Of a stretch of DNA of 64,000 nt, positions 28,746-38,012 are shown piece after piece. Numbering within the stretch: position 1 is the stretch's first letter; the number at the start of each line of letters is the position of its first letter. The stretch is from NCBI RefSeq assembly GCF_005886105.2, contig NZ_PNCO02000001.1:2167001-2231000 (forward strand), read 5' to 3'. The notes under the pieces were generated by a model that was given only the letters and a program-made list of their open reading frames with translations, made no database searches and had not been told where the DNA came from. The position numbers and the translations under genes are program-made. Source of the DNA: Pseudoalteromonas galatheae (GTDB taxonomy: Bacteria > Pseudomonadota > Gammaproteobacteria > Enterobacterales > Alteromonadaceae).

Positions 28746-30065
28746 ATGCAGCTACTGTCCAAAAATAGTAAATTTCACCTCCATTGGGTTGGCGTTATGC
28801 TAACCCAGATAGGTGCATACTTTACGCTTATCGCCCTTCCTTGGTTGACGCTGTCTGTTGCGAATAATAACCCAACAACACTTGCCATTATCATGGCTTG
28901 CTTTGGCATACCTCATAGTATTTTTATTTTGCTAGGTGGCTCGATTGCCGATAAGTACTCTCCGCTTTTCGTTATCAAATTATCACGCTTCGGCTTTGCA
29001 TGTTGTACGTTGATATTTGCACTCGCGCTTTACTTCATCACCCCAAGCATCTGGCTACTAGTCGGCTTTGCAATCTTCGCAGGTGGATTTTCAGCGCTCG
29101 GCTTCCCCGCAAACCAATCGTTTATTCCACGAATTGTGCAACATGACGATATTTTGAAAGCCAATGTACTTACGATGGGAAGTAGCTTTGTAATCCAAGC
29201 TTGTGCACCCGTAATGGCGGGATTTTGCTTATTATGGATTAAACTATATTTAGAACGTCATGGATTGGTGAATAGCAATATTGATCATCTTACTTTTGCT
29301 TTTCTCCTTGATGCAGCTTTGGTGTTTATAGCGGCCTGTTGCACCTTGAAAATCAATCTAGGAGAAAAGAATGAGACCAAAGCTCTATCAAAAACACATA
29401 CTTTATTTCAAACAGTGCAAACGAGCTTCCACTATAGTTTTACACATCAAAATCTCAAAATCATTCTGTTGTACTTGATGCTCATTTCAATCCTGATCCA
29501 TGGCCCACTCTTAATCTTGCTTCCATACCTTGTGAAGGTGACTTTGAATATGGATGAATCAGCACTGAGCTATTTATTGGCAAGCCAAGGAATAGGCACT
29601 TTTGTCGGCGCAACTTTAGTCGCAGTTTGTAAGCCGAATATGCAAAATCTCGGAAAATATATCTTATGCTTTGACCTCATTACCGCGATTGTGTTTATTC
29701 AACTTGGTTTTCAATCATCTCTCGTTTTGCTATGTCTAAGTTTAGTCACGATTGGATGTGCTGCTGGGTTTACCGTGGTTGCAGGTACTACTTGGTATCA
29801 GGTGAATATTCCTATAGAGAAGCTGTCTGGCGCCATAGCATTCGTGCTGTTCGCAATCCACGGATTGATCCCACTTTCTTCCATGCTGATTGGTACTCTG
29901 ATAGAACTATTTAACGTCGCACAGATCACTACCTTATTTGGTACGTTTACTGCCATCATTTGTTTTGTTGGTTTACTTTCTCCCAAGGTAAGAAATATGG
30001 GTAAGGTCCTATCTGTAGATACCGAATCTAAAAATGCACCTCAGGACATAACAAGTAATGCCTAA
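28746..30065 (+). CDS. MFS exporter of the PKS-NRPS cluster
   Basis: A 439-residue inner-membrane protein with about 11-12 hydrophobic helices. Between helices 2 and 3 it has [18 protein letters not shown], the loop motif of the Major Facilitator Superfamily (here close to the EntS/MFS_3 type that exports siderophores and other natural products). It starts 1 bp after the upstream gene and overlaps the acetyltransferase start by 8 bp. It is probably the exporter of the cluster product. Confidence 0.88.
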   Translation: MQLLSKNSKFHLHWVGVMLTQIGAYFTLIALPWLTLSVANNNPTTLAIIMACFGIPHSIFILLGGSIADKYSPLFVIKLSRFGFACCTLIFALALYFITPSIWLLVGFAIFAGGFSALGFPANQSFIPRIVQHDDILKANVLTMGSSFVIQACAPVMAGFCLLWIKLYLERHGLVNSNIDHLTFAFLLDAALVFIAACCTLKINLGEKNETKALSKTHTLFQTVQTSFHYSFTHQNLKIILLYLMLISILIHGPLLILLPYLVKVTLNMDESALSYLLASQGIGTFVGATLVAVCKPNMQNLGKYILCFDLITAIVFIQLGFQSSLVLLCLSLVTIGCAAGFTVVAGTTWYQVNIPIEKLSGAIAFVLFAIHGLIPLSSMLIGTLIELFNVAQITTLFGTFTAIICFVGLLSPKVRNMGKVLSVDTESKNAPQDITSNA

Positions 30066-30696
30066 ATACCTTAATCATCCTTTTCCTAACAAATCCAAAT
30101 CATGGTTGGATCTGTTACAAGGAAACACGCAACTTTTTGCTTCAAAACCAGAAATATTAGGCAAGCCTAAGTTCAATTATGTTGAGGTATACGAAATCGA
30201 TGACACGCTCCCCCCAAAAGTTAATGTTGAAGCATTTGCAACTTCAATCCGTATAGGAAAAAATGCCTACTTAGACTCTAGCAGCGCAGCCGCATTTCCG
30301 AATGATATCGTCAAATTAACCGCTGTAAAAAGGCCTGGTCACCAGCCTGGTAAAATCTCTATTGGTGATAATGCTTGCTTACAAGGAACAGCTATCGTTA
30401 GCTATCAAAGCGTCAAGATTGGTGATAATGCTTTATTTGGGCCAAACGTCATCATCATGGACTGCGACGGTCACACCTTGAAAAATAGAAATGCTCCGGA
30501 TGAAGTATCAAGACTAGTAGCAAGACCTGTATCTATAGGCAATAACGTTTGGATAGGCTATGGCGCGATCATCAATAAAGGCGTAACAATTGGAGACAAT
30601 GCGGTCATTGGAGCTGGAAGTGTCGTAACAAAAGATGTGCCTGCCAACACGATGTTTGCAGGCAACCCCGCTCGGTTCATTCGGCAGTTAACATAA
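30058..30696 (+). CDS. Hexapeptide-repeat O-acyltransferase
   Basis: A 212-residue left-handed beta-helix acyltransferase. Hexapeptide repeats run from about residue 95 to 200 ([62 protein letters not shown]). The likely catalytic histidine is in DCDGHTL, as in the maltose/galactoside acetyltransferase branch, and the family ending [15 protein letters not shown] is present. It is the last gene of the cluster, overlapping the MFS gene by 8 bp, and probably acetylates the sugar added by the GT2 enzyme. Confidence 0.88.
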   Translation: MPKYLNHPFPNKSKSWLDLLQGNTQLFASKPEILGKPKFNYVEVYEIDDTLPPKVNVEAFATSIRIGKNAYLDSSSAAAFPNDIVKLTAVKRPGHQPGKISIGDNACLQGTAIVSYQSVKIGDNALFGPNVIIMDCDGHTLKNRNAPDEVSRLVARPVSIGNNVWIGYGAIINKGVTIGDNAVIGAGSVVTKDVPANTMFAGNPARFIRQLT

Positions 30697-30733
30697 TACC
30701 GATGATATTCATCCTTCTGCCGATTTGATTGAT

Positions 30734-30751
30734 GAGCTGTAATATCAGCTC
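30734..30751. terminator. Weak hairpin between cluster and halogenase operon
   Basis: GAGCTG (30734-30739) and CAGCTC (30746-30751) form a 6-bp stem between convergent genes. There is no clear T-run, so the terminator call is tentative. Confidence 0.35.
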
Positions 30752-30826
30752 CATTAATAGTTATTAGTAAAATTCATAAGGGGTTAATAAAGCACAAAGT
30801 CGGCTACAGTCTCTTTGCTAGATACT

Positions 30827-32320
30827 TCACTGGGTGTTGTCGCTAGCAAATAGCTCAGCCTGGTCAATAAATAGGTCCGCTGTGTCCTCACAATAAGCTA
30901 AGGCTTTTGTTGCAAGCGAGTCCAGTGTTGTTCCGGCCTCAATATCCAAATCGGATAACCCCATTCCACATAAGATGCTATACCATGATGCTTTCGCATA
31001 TGCCGAATCTCCGAGCAATTCTTTATACGAGGATTCGAAATCACCGGAGGAAGTCCAAGCTTGTAATATCGCATTTAAATTAGCTGAGATACTGTTATTT
31101 TCTCTACAGTCTTGCCAATACTTTCCTTCCTTGGAATTTATTTTATAGTGACACACGACGTAATCTCGCACGCTATCAAATTGATCGTTTATTTTTTTGT
31201 TAAGTTTTTCTGCGCTATATTCATTTTCGACACCATTAATGTATGACATCACTGTATATTGTACTAGCATAAGTGCTGTTGCTTCTAAAGGCTCAATAAA
31301 ACCTTGTGATAGCCCAACGGCTAAACAGTTTCCTAAAAAGTGTTCATTAAGCCGGCCAACTCGCATTTTGATATGTCTTGCATGACACCCTTTGCCCTGT
31401 TCCGGCAATAAGCTTCTTAACTCATGCTCAGCTTCATCACTAGACAAATATTTACTTGAATAAACATAGCCATTACCATCTCTATTGCGTAACGGTATTT
31501 GCCAACGCCAACCACAGCTCATCGCGGCCGAGATAGTTTTACTTTCTAATTGCTCAGTAACTTTTGGTGTTTGAATAGCCACTGCAGCATCGTTAAACAA
31601 CATATCGCTATAAGAATGAAAGTCTCTTTTTAAAGCTTTATTTACCAAAACCCCAGAAAAGCCTGTGCAATCTACAAATAGTTCCGCCGTAACGGTCTGT
31701 TTTGTATCGAGTACTAAAAAGTCAATATTTTTGTCGCTGTGGATTACACTATCGACCGTCGCTTCTTGATAAATTACACCTCGCTCAATGCTTTTTTCTT
31801 TGAGGTAATCACCTAGTAATGCAGAATCAAAGTGATAACCATAATCAAGCTCAATGGGCAAAGGCTTCTTTGTTATTATCGCTTTGTGTTTTTTCGCCAG
31901 TGATGCTGCTACAAAAAAGTTGTCTGGCAGTACATTAACCCGCTCTCCTTGTCGCCATTTTTTTGCTTGTTTTACAAAAGCTGTGCTTGTTTGGCTATCC
32001 AGAGCTGAAAAAAATGGATGAAAGTAACTCTCATAGCCCTGTACTGTTGACCAGTTTGGAAACTGAATGCCGACCTTGTAGGTTGCATTGCACCTTTGCA
32101 TCCACTCTTTTTCATCGATATTTAGTGATTGAAAAAAATATTTTAATGCAGGTGTTGAGCCTTCGCCTACACCTATTACAGGCACATCAGGTGACTCTAT
32201 CAATATAACTCTTGTATTAACCCAATGAGACTTAAGTAAAATAGCGCTCATCCAGCCTGCAGTGCCACCACCTATAATCGCGATACTTTTGGGCACACTG
32301 TTGCTTATTCTTTCATTCAT
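30827..32320 (-). CDS. Tryptophan-halogenase-like flavoprotein (distal copy)
   Basis: A 497-residue protein of the flavin-dependent tryptophan halogenase family. FAD-binding GGGTAGWMSA is at the N-terminus, GVGEGSTP follows, and the catalytic Lys equivalent is in CNATYKVGIQF. The family motif WRWQIP is present (GWRWQIPLRNR), as is EPLEATALM, where the PrnA Glu346 is kept but Ser347 is Ala. Members in TonB-receptor operons of marine bacteria are seldom shown to halogenate tryptophan, so the substrate is open. It lies 2 bp after its paralogue and is the last gene of the TonB-receptor operon. Confidence 0.88.
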   Translation of the reverse strand: MNERISNSVPKSIAIIGGGTAGWMSAILLKSHWVNTRVILIESPDVPVIGVGEGSTPALKYFFQSLNIDEKEWMQRCNATYKVGIQFPNWSTVQGYESYFHPFFSALDSQTSTAFVKQAKKWRQGERVNVLPDNFFVAASLAKKHKAIITKKPLPIELDYGYHFDSALLGDYLKEKSIERGVIYQEATVDSVIHSDKNIDFLVLDTKQTVTAELFVDCTGFSGVLVNKALKRDFHSYSDMLFNDAAVAIQTPKVTEQLESKTISAAMSCGWRWQIPLRNRDGNGYVYSSKYLSSDEAEHELRSLLPEQGKGCHARHIKMRVGRLNEHFLGNCLAVGLSQGFIEPLEATALMLVQYTVMSYINGVENEYSAEKLNKKINDQFDSVRDYVVCHYKINSKEGKYWQDCRENNSISANLNAILQAWTSSGDFESSYKELLGDSAYAKASWYSILCGMGLSDLDIEAGTTLDSLATKALAYCEDTADLFIDQAELFASDNTQ

Positions 32321-32322
32321 AA

Positions 32323-33879
32323 TTACACCTTAGGAAACTTGTACTCTTTTAGTTTTTCTATAAGCTCCCTGTGATTAGGCAGTTTTTCCTGCACTAAGGT
32401 TCTATATTTATTAACTTCCGCAAACATAGCGCGTGCTTTTTTTGTTTTCTCAGCACTGAGTCTACTCGAATCAACTTCTGTCTTAAAACCCATACCATAA
32501 AGTACATATTGGTAACTATCCATGACAAATGGTTCGAAAGCACTAGCAAAATCATACTTACTTAAAGGGTTATTCTGCCAATGGGCTAGTTTACTTCTCA
32601 GCTCGTCAGGAATACTGTTAATATTTTTATTATCTAGCCAAAACTGCCCATCAGTTCTTTGAGACAAAACATAATGCATTTTTATAAACTCAATGGTTTT
32701 ATTCCACCGAAATAAAAAAGATTGATTAAATTGCTTCTCTATAAACTCAAATTCATGCTGTGAATGAGGAAATTTGTCACATAACATATTTACAGCGGCT
32801 TCCACTAAAAAAATAGCTGACGCTTCTAATGGCTCTACAAACGCAGCGGAAAGCCCAATAGCGACACAGTTTTTGTGCCAGAATTTTTCTCGATAACCAA
32901 CTTGAAATTCTAAATGCTTCGCAGAAATGTCGTCGGTATTAATACCTGCGTACTCTCTAATGCGTTGCTCTGCACAACCCTTACTGATATATTTATCACT
33001 ATAAACAAACCCGATCCCTCGCCTAGATTGCAATCCTATATCCCAAATCCAACCCTCAGGCTGAGCAGTAGAAATCGTTTCACAAGCAATAGGACTGTTG
33101 GGGTTTTCATAAGGAACTTGCAAAGCAACAGCTCTATTTACAAATAAAGTATGCGATAGGTCAACGAACGGTACTTTCATTGCGTCACCAAGCAATAAAC
33201 ATTTAAAGCCTGTACAGTCGATGAATAGGTCGGCGTGTAATTTTTCACCCGTGACCGTTTCTACATATTCAATACTACCATCACTCTGAACGCTAACATG
33301 TCCAATATCAGCGATAATGTGTCGGACTTTCATTTTGTTTACAGCTTTATCTTTTAATAGATTGGCAAATTTAGCTGCATCAAGGTGATAGGCATACCCT
33401 TGTAGCCCTTCATATTGAGGTGTCGTGATATTTTTAGGTGCTTTACCCTGCTCACAGACATCTCCTTGCATACTGACAGCTTCAGAGTATGGTACTTCTC
33501 CAGCAATACCGCTCGACCAAAAGGGTGCAAGGTTAAACTCCCAAGGATCGTAAAGTGATGTAAACAAATGGCGGTAATAAATGTCCTCGTTTTCATCAGC
33601 CACTTTTTTCCAATTTACAAACTTAGCGCCCTGCTTGAAGGTTGCATCACAGGTATTTAAAAATTCAGTTTCACAGATATCAAGAGTTTTTAGCGTATCT
33701 CTGATCGTTGGCCAAGTCCCCTCACCCACACCAATAGTTGGAATATTGGCTGACTCAACAATACTCACTTCTATGTCACTGCCGCTATCAATAAATTGTT
33801 TGGCAAGTCTAGCTGCTGTTAACCAACCGGCGGTACCACCTCCAACAATTAATACTTTTTTTACCATGCCACTACTCAC
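32323..33879 (-). CDS. Tryptophan-halogenase-like flavoprotein (proximal copy)
   Basis: A 518-residue paralogue of the next gene. It has GGGTAGWLTAARL for FAD, GVGEGTWPT, the catalytic-Lys segment CDATFKQGAKFVNWKK, and EPLEASAIFLV. The WxWxIP signature reads GWIWDIGLQSRRG, so Ile-Pro is replaced by Ile-Gly. It lies 82 bp after the TonB receptor, with a terminator hairpin in the gap, so expression probably depends on partial read-through or its own promoter. The substrate is unknown, and a role in modifying a compound taken up by the receptor is only an inference. Confidence 0.88.
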   Translation of the reverse strand: MSSGMVKKVLIVGGGTAGWLTAARLAKQFIDSGSDIEVSIVESANIPTIGVGEGTWPTIRDTLKTLDICETEFLNTCDATFKQGAKFVNWKKVADENEDIYYRHLFTSLYDPWEFNLAPFWSSGIAGEVPYSEAVSMQGDVCEQGKAPKNITTPQYEGLQGYAYHLDAAKFANLLKDKAVNKMKVRHIIADIGHVSVQSDGSIEYVETVTGEKLHADLFIDCTGFKCLLLGDAMKVPFVDLSHTLFVNRAVALQVPYENPNSPIACETISTAQPEGWIWDIGLQSRRGIGFVYSDKYISKGCAEQRIREYAGINTDDISAKHLEFQVGYREKFWHKNCVAIGLSAAFVEPLEASAIFLVEAAVNMLCDKFPHSQHEFEFIEKQFNQSFLFRWNKTIEFIKMHYVLSQRTDGQFWLDNKNINSIPDELRSKLAHWQNNPLSKYDFASAFEPFVMDSYQYVLYGMGFKTEVDSSRLSAEKTKKARAMFAEVNKYRTLVQEKLPNHRELIEKLKEYKFPKV

Positions 33880-33915
33880 TTATTTACCTAATCTACTTTA
33901 GCACTATCTATAAAA

Positions 33916-33937
33916 AAGGAAGGCCTAAGCCTTCCTT
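33916..33937 (-). terminator. Terminator between TonB receptor and halogenase genes
   Basis: AAGGAAGGC (33916-33924) and GCCTTCCTT (33929-33937) form a 9-bp stem with a 4-nt loop. It is followed on the minus strand by a run of T, a standard rho-independent terminator. It would lower halogenase transcription relative to the receptor. Confidence 0.8.
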
Positions 33938-33961
33938 CTCTTTTTGGCAAACCTAATTTGC

Positions 33962-36493
33962 TTAGAAACGGAATGAAGCACCAACGAAGTAGCGTCGACC
34001 ATTCTCAGCGTTGAATTTAGTATTGTTAGTTATACCTGCTGTGGTGTGCTCAACTTCATTTAAAAGGTTAACGGCTTCAAAAGAAACGTCAATGTTTTCC
34101 GTTACATGATAAACAATTGACGCGTCTAAATAGCCTCGAGAACTAGCAACATCTGGAGTACCAAATGTAGAGCCATTGAAGAACTCATCACGCCAGTTAT
34201 AGGCTAAGCGTGCTGCAATTAGATCGTTTTCGAAATAACCTGAAATGTTGAATGTATTTCTAGAATTACCAACTAAGTCAGCTTTCTTACCATCTTTATC
34301 TTCGCCTGAAGCATCTGAGTATGTGTAGTTAGTTACAATACCAAAGCCATTACCAAAGTCCTGCTGATACTGAACTTCAATACCCTCAACATTACCATTA
34401 CCACCATTTTCTTGAGTTGTTACAGTCCATATTCCCGGATTATCAGCGTCTGGAACAAACTTCTCTACCGTCGCAGGCAGTACGAACGACTCTAATGATT
34501 TACTAAAGAATGTAACTGAGAGCATTGAAGACTCGTTAAAATACCATTCAGCACCAAAGTCAAACTGAGACGCTCGGAATGGATCTAGCTCAGGGTTACC
34601 CTGGTTCACAAGCTGTAATGTAGGATTGGAGCCTGAGTACGCTGGACTCAAATCAGTATACTTTGGTCGTGCAAGTACTTTTGCGGCAGCGGCGCGGAGA
34701 ATCACATCTTCTGATAAATTATACGCGATATTTACACTTGGTAGCCAATCGGAGTATTCGCTTTCATGCTCTACTAGTTTAGTTAGAGAAGGGTCATAAG
34801 CAATTGCAGTTAAATCAGTTGAAACATGGCGTAGACCTATGTTCCCTCGATAGTTTTCACCACTAAAGTTACCTTGAACATAAAAGGCCAAATGATCTTC
34901 TTCTAGCTTGGAGTAACCAGTTCGGTCTTCAAATTCAGAAACACCGGCGTCAGAATACATAAAGTTAAGCAATTTTGCGTGGTCTGGTTTTAAAAACTTA
35001 TCAACCGTTGCATCAGGTCCTGATTCCGGAAGCATTGATTCTGTCAGACCACCATTAAAATCTGCCACTGTTTTATTGTCAAAAGCACTTTGATTTGTGA
35101 AATTTGATGCAATTTTCTTTTGACCAGTTTCATGATCCCTTACTTTAAACCCTGCTTCAATCGAAGTGAAGTCACCAGAGTCTAGGTGATATTTAATATC
35201 TGCTTGTAAATACGCTTCTTCATCATACTTGGGGCTTCGACTAAATGAAGGGGCCATAAACTCATCATTTGCTAACTTCAGAGCTGAAGCATCTGTTCCG
35301 TCTAGGTTTAACCAACGGTGACCCAACCCTTTTGAAGTAATTTCAAACTCAGCATCTGAATATCCACCCCACTGTGCACCAACTTCTTTATCAGTGCCGC
35401 CTGTTGCTTCTGTTTTACCAAACTGTACAGTTAGTGTGTAGGCATCCGTTTCGTAGTTAACCGTAAAGTCTAGTACCTCTGTTTCCATCGTGGCTTCACG
35501 ATAGTAAGCATCGATCACAGCATCATAATCAGTGGCGCCGTCAGTTCTATGAATACCTTTAACCGGCAGATCATCGTTAGTAGCAGTGACCTCTAAATCC
35601 GCACCAGAACGCCCAGGCATAATCAAGTAGTTACTATTTTGGTTGTTTGCCTTTAGCTCTGTAGTGAAATAGTGAGCAACCATATCTAGCGAATCATTAG
35701 GTGCCCATTGAGCAGTAATGTCATATGCCGTGCGCTCACGTTCCTGATCAAAATGCGCAACACCATTACCCCAAGTCCAATAGTTCTCACCTTGGTGACG
35801 GACAGTATGACGCTCGGCAGAAGAAATAGCTCCTAGAATACCAAAAGTCTCATCTTCATTTTTCCAGCTTGCTAAACCTGAAAAAGCAGGGTCTGTACTC
35901 TCTGATAGTTCGGAATACTGTGCTTCAACAGAGCCAAAAAAGCTATTAGATTCCAAATCTAGAGGTTTGCGTGTACGCATGATTATAGTACCGCCCACAC
36001 CACCTTCATCTAATTTTGCTTGAGGCGTTTTATATACTTCTAGACCTGAAACCATTTCAGATGGCATCAGCTCAAAGTTAAATGAACGACGGGCTGGATC
36101 TAAAACGTACCAACCTGTTGACGCAACCGATTGGCCATTTAATTGTGTTTTGGTTAAATCAGGATCAGTACCCCTAATGGAAACTTGAGAACCTTCACCA
36201 AAATCTTTGCTAATTTGTACACCAGAGATACGCTGTAGAGAATCAGCGATGTTCTTATCTGGGAAGTCACCAATATCTTCAGCAGTCACCGCATCAACAA
36301 CGGAGTTGGCAAATCTTTTCGTGTTCATTGACGCTTCTAAAGAGCGGCGAATACCGCGAACTTCAATGACTTCTACGTTTTCTTGTACTTGATTTTGACT
36401 TTCTTCTGCAGCAACAACGCCTGAAAAGCCCGCACCTAGTGCGATGCTGACGTTAACTGCAAGTAAGCTTTTTTTGAAATTATTAGCTAACAC
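33962..36493 (-). CDS. TonB-dependent outer-membrane receptor
   Basis: An 843-residue receptor. A signal peptide (residues 1-29, ending VVAAE) precedes a TonB-box-like VEVIEVRGI. The plug domain (about 55-170) includes NIADSLQRISGVQI and VSIRGTDPDLTKTQLNG. A long beta-barrel ends in YFVGASFRF with a terminal Phe, as in outer-membrane barrels. The start is GTG at 36493, preceded by AAGGGGA. It belongs to the Xanthomonas/Caulobacter-type receptors linked to carbohydrate uptake. Two LacI-type operators upstream and the halogenase pair downstream define its regulon. The ligand is probably a glucose-yielding saccharide, by association with pgi/zwf. Confidence 0.93.
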   Translation of the reverse strand: MLANNFKKSLLAVNVSIALGAGFSGVVAAEESQNQVQENVEVIEVRGIRRSLEASMNTKRFANSVVDAVTAEDIGDFPDKNIADSLQRISGVQISKDFGEGSQVSIRGTDPDLTKTQLNGQSVASTGWYVLDPARRSFNFELMPSEMVSGLEVYKTPQAKLDEGGVGGTIIMRTRKPLDLESNSFFGSVEAQYSELSESTDPAFSGLASWKNEDETFGILGAISSAERHTVRHQGENYWTWGNGVAHFDQERERTAYDITAQWAPNDSLDMVAHYFTTELKANNQNSNYLIMPGRSGADLEVTATNDDLPVKGIHRTDGATDYDAVIDAYYREATMETEVLDFTVNYETDAYTLTVQFGKTEATGGTDKEVGAQWGGYSDAEFEITSKGLGHRWLNLDGTDASALKLANDEFMAPSFSRSPKYDEEAYLQADIKYHLDSGDFTSIEAGFKVRDHETGQKKIASNFTNQSAFDNKTVADFNGGLTESMLPESGPDATVDKFLKPDHAKLLNFMYSDAGVSEFEDRTGYSKLEEDHLAFYVQGNFSGENYRGNIGLRHVSTDLTAIAYDPSLTKLVEHESEYSDWLPSVNIAYNLSEDVILRAAAAKVLARPKYTDLSPAYSGSNPTLQLVNQGNPELDPFRASQFDFGAEWYFNESSMLSVTFFSKSLESFVLPATVEKFVPDADNPGIWTVTTQENGGNGNVEGIEVQYQQDFGNGFGIVTNYTYSDASGEDKDGKKADLVGNSRNTFNISGYFENDLIAARLAYNWRDEFFNGSTFGTPDVASSRGYLDASIVYHVTENIDVSFEAVNLLNEVEHTTAGITNNTKFNAENGRRYFVGASFRF

Positions 36494-36549
36494 AGGATTC
36501 CCCTTGAATCATTTTGTTGGTTTTTTAAATCACTTCTGCCCAGTGATGA

Positions 36550-36563
36550 TGACAACGCTGTCA
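36550..36563. promoter_or_regulatory. LacI-type operator, copy 1
   Basis: TGACAACGCTGTCA is a near-perfect palindrome extended by A/T on each side, the shape of LacI/GalR-family operators (central CG). It lies 57 bp upstream of the TonB receptor start. Identical copies are at 36863-36876 and 41455-41468. Confidence 0.82.
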
Positions 36564-36862
36564 TCTAATAACAAACCATACACCCTAAATTACATATTCG
36601 CTACAATTTTTTTGGCCTGTTATTCAAAAAATATTCATATAGATATATATCTTATTGATAAATATAGACTTAAATATAGCCAAGATATGGTTTGTTACAA
36701 AAACGAATGGAGAATAGCACAAAAAATTTTGCTGCTGTAGAGTTTTAAGATGGAATTGTCTCAATAAAGGGACATTTTAATTATCTGAATACACACAAGG
36801 GGATGTGTATTCAATTCCCTCATCAAGCTTGGGCAGAAGCTAAAGATGAGAATCAATATCAA

Positions 36863-36876
36863 TGACAACGCTGTCA
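36863..36876. promoter_or_regulatory. LacI-type operator, copy 2
   Basis: TGACAACGCTGTCA lies within AATGACAACGCTGTCATT. It is 300 bp further upstream of copy 1, so looping between the two sites is possible. Confidence 0.82.
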
Positions 36877-37064
36877 TTATAGATTTATCTGTAAGTACTG
36901 TCTAGTTATTTTAAGAGAAATTTTTATGACAAAGGCCTATAAAATCTAAGATCAGCGAGTTAGTTATCACTATCTTTTGCACAAATTTGAATACCCCATT
37001 ACGGGACTTGTTGATTTTCTCGGGGTCATGCTTTGAATAGGAAAAATTTATTGCCTTTATTCGC

Positions 37065-37183
37065 AAGAAGTAAGAAGTAAGAAGTAAGAAGTAAGAAGTA
37101 AGAAGTAAGAAGTAAGAAGTAAGAAGTAAGAAGTAAGAAGTAAGAAGTAAGAAGTAAGAAGTAAGAAGTAAGAAGTAAGAAGT
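37065..37183. repeat. Heptanucleotide tandem repeat, 17 copies of AAGAAGT
   Basis: 119 bp made of 17 uninterrupted, identical AAGAAGT units in a non-coding gap. It sits between pgl and the TonB-receptor promoter. The perfect identity implies recent slippage, so copy number probably varies between strains. Confidence 0.95.
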
Positions 37184-37239
37184 ATTGTCGCTTCGAGCTT
37201 AATGTCCAGAGGTATTCAATCAGTTGACTCAAATAATCT

Positions 37240-37271
37240 AGGTAAGGCTAGCTACCACGCCAACCTTACCT
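37240..37271 (-). terminator. Hairpin after pgl
   Basis: AGGTAAGG (37240-37247) and CCTTACCT (37264-37271) pair, with extra pairs inside. It lies 30 bp after the pgl stop. There is no strong T-run, so this is a tentative terminator. Confidence 0.5.
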
Positions 37272-37301
37272 TCTACTATTTCTAGTACCTATGATCTTAG
37301 G

Positions 37302-38012
37302 TTACGGGCACCAGAATACGGTCAAATTAATATCAGGATGATTTAATACAGCACGCAGTGGTACTTCATATTCTGAGCCGGGTTGTTTTGCCGCTTCATA
37401 CACTGCCTTTTTTTCATCACCTGAAATCAATAAAACTACCGTCTTAGCACTAGCAATCCCCGCAAGAGACAGACTCATACGTTCTGTGATTTCGCCTGTC
37501 ACTTCGCTTTGATGGGCATTAATTGCGCATACGGTATTTGTGGTCGTTAACGCGTGCTCTAGACCTTTCGCATTTGGGAATAAACTGGCGGTATGGCCAT
37601 CCGGCCCCATTCCTAAAATAGTAACATCAAATGGCTTTTTTAGCGCCGCATAATCAGACTCACATGCACCAGCTCCCTCTTCTGCCGACTTTGCCGCATT
37701 CTTCATTGTCACAAATTGAGCATTCGCCGCTTTGTCTTGCAGTAATGTCGACTTGATAAATGCTTCGTTAGACTTTTCGTGATCCGGTTCGACCCAACGT
37801 TCATCAACCATAGCAACCGTAATTTTGTCCCAGCCTAGTTCAACACCAGAAAGGTGACGATACGCTGGAGCCGGTGATGAACCACCAGACACTAACAATA
37901 CTGCTTCACCGTCTTGCTCAATACCTTGACTGATCCCAGCTTGAAGTAGCTCTGCAAGCGCTGCTGTCATTTCGTCTTTGGAGCTGAAATTTCTTTCTGT
38001 CAACTGTGCCAT
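37302..38012 (-). CDS. pgl: 6-phosphogluconolactonase (DevB type)
   Basis: A 236-residue hydrolase. LLVSGGSSPAPAYRHLS and VDERWVEPDHEKSN are the substrate-binding signatures, and ILGMGPDGHTASLFPN is the family hallmark. It converts 6-phosphogluconolactone to 6-phosphogluconate after Zwf. I start it at the ATG at 38012 because GGAGAG lies 8 bp upstream and the ATG overlaps the zwf stop (TAATG). An ATG 27 bp upstream is in frame but lies inside zwf. It is translationally coupled to zwf. Confidence 0.93.
   Translation of the reverse strand: MAQLTERNFSSKDEMTAALAELLQAGISQGIEQDGEAVLLVSGGSSPAPAYRHLSGVELGWDKITVAMVDERWVEPDHEKSNEAFIKSTLLQDKAANAQFVTMKNAAKSAEEGAGACESDYAALKKPFDVTILGMGPDGHTASLFPNAKGLEHALTTTNTVCAINAHQSEVTGEITERMSLSLAGIASAKTVVLLISGDEKKAVYEAAKQPGSEYEVPLRAVLNHPDINLTVFWCP

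Larger units (their letters stand above)
36494..37301. other. 808-bp regulatory region upstream of the TonB receptor
   Basis: No gene here. From left to right it holds an operator (36550-36563), an AT-rich stretch, a second operator (36863-36876), a 17-copy 7-bp array (37065-37183), and a hairpin just before the pgl stop codon (37240-37271). An apparent minus-strand ORF across the array is only the repeat read in frame. Confidence 0.75.

Noticed and set aside
30827..33879. Halogenases as tailoring enzymes of the PKS-NRPS cluster
   Set aside because: They are on the other strand, in a receptor operon with its own operators; a link is possible but unsupported.
37065..37183. Possible CRISPR array
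   Set aside because: Units are 7 bp and contiguous with no spacers, and no cas genes are present.
37026..37232. Minus-strand ORF encoding a Leu/Thr/Tyr heptad repeat
   Set aside because: It is the 7-bp array read in frame (three units give seven codons); no ribosome site or family similarity.
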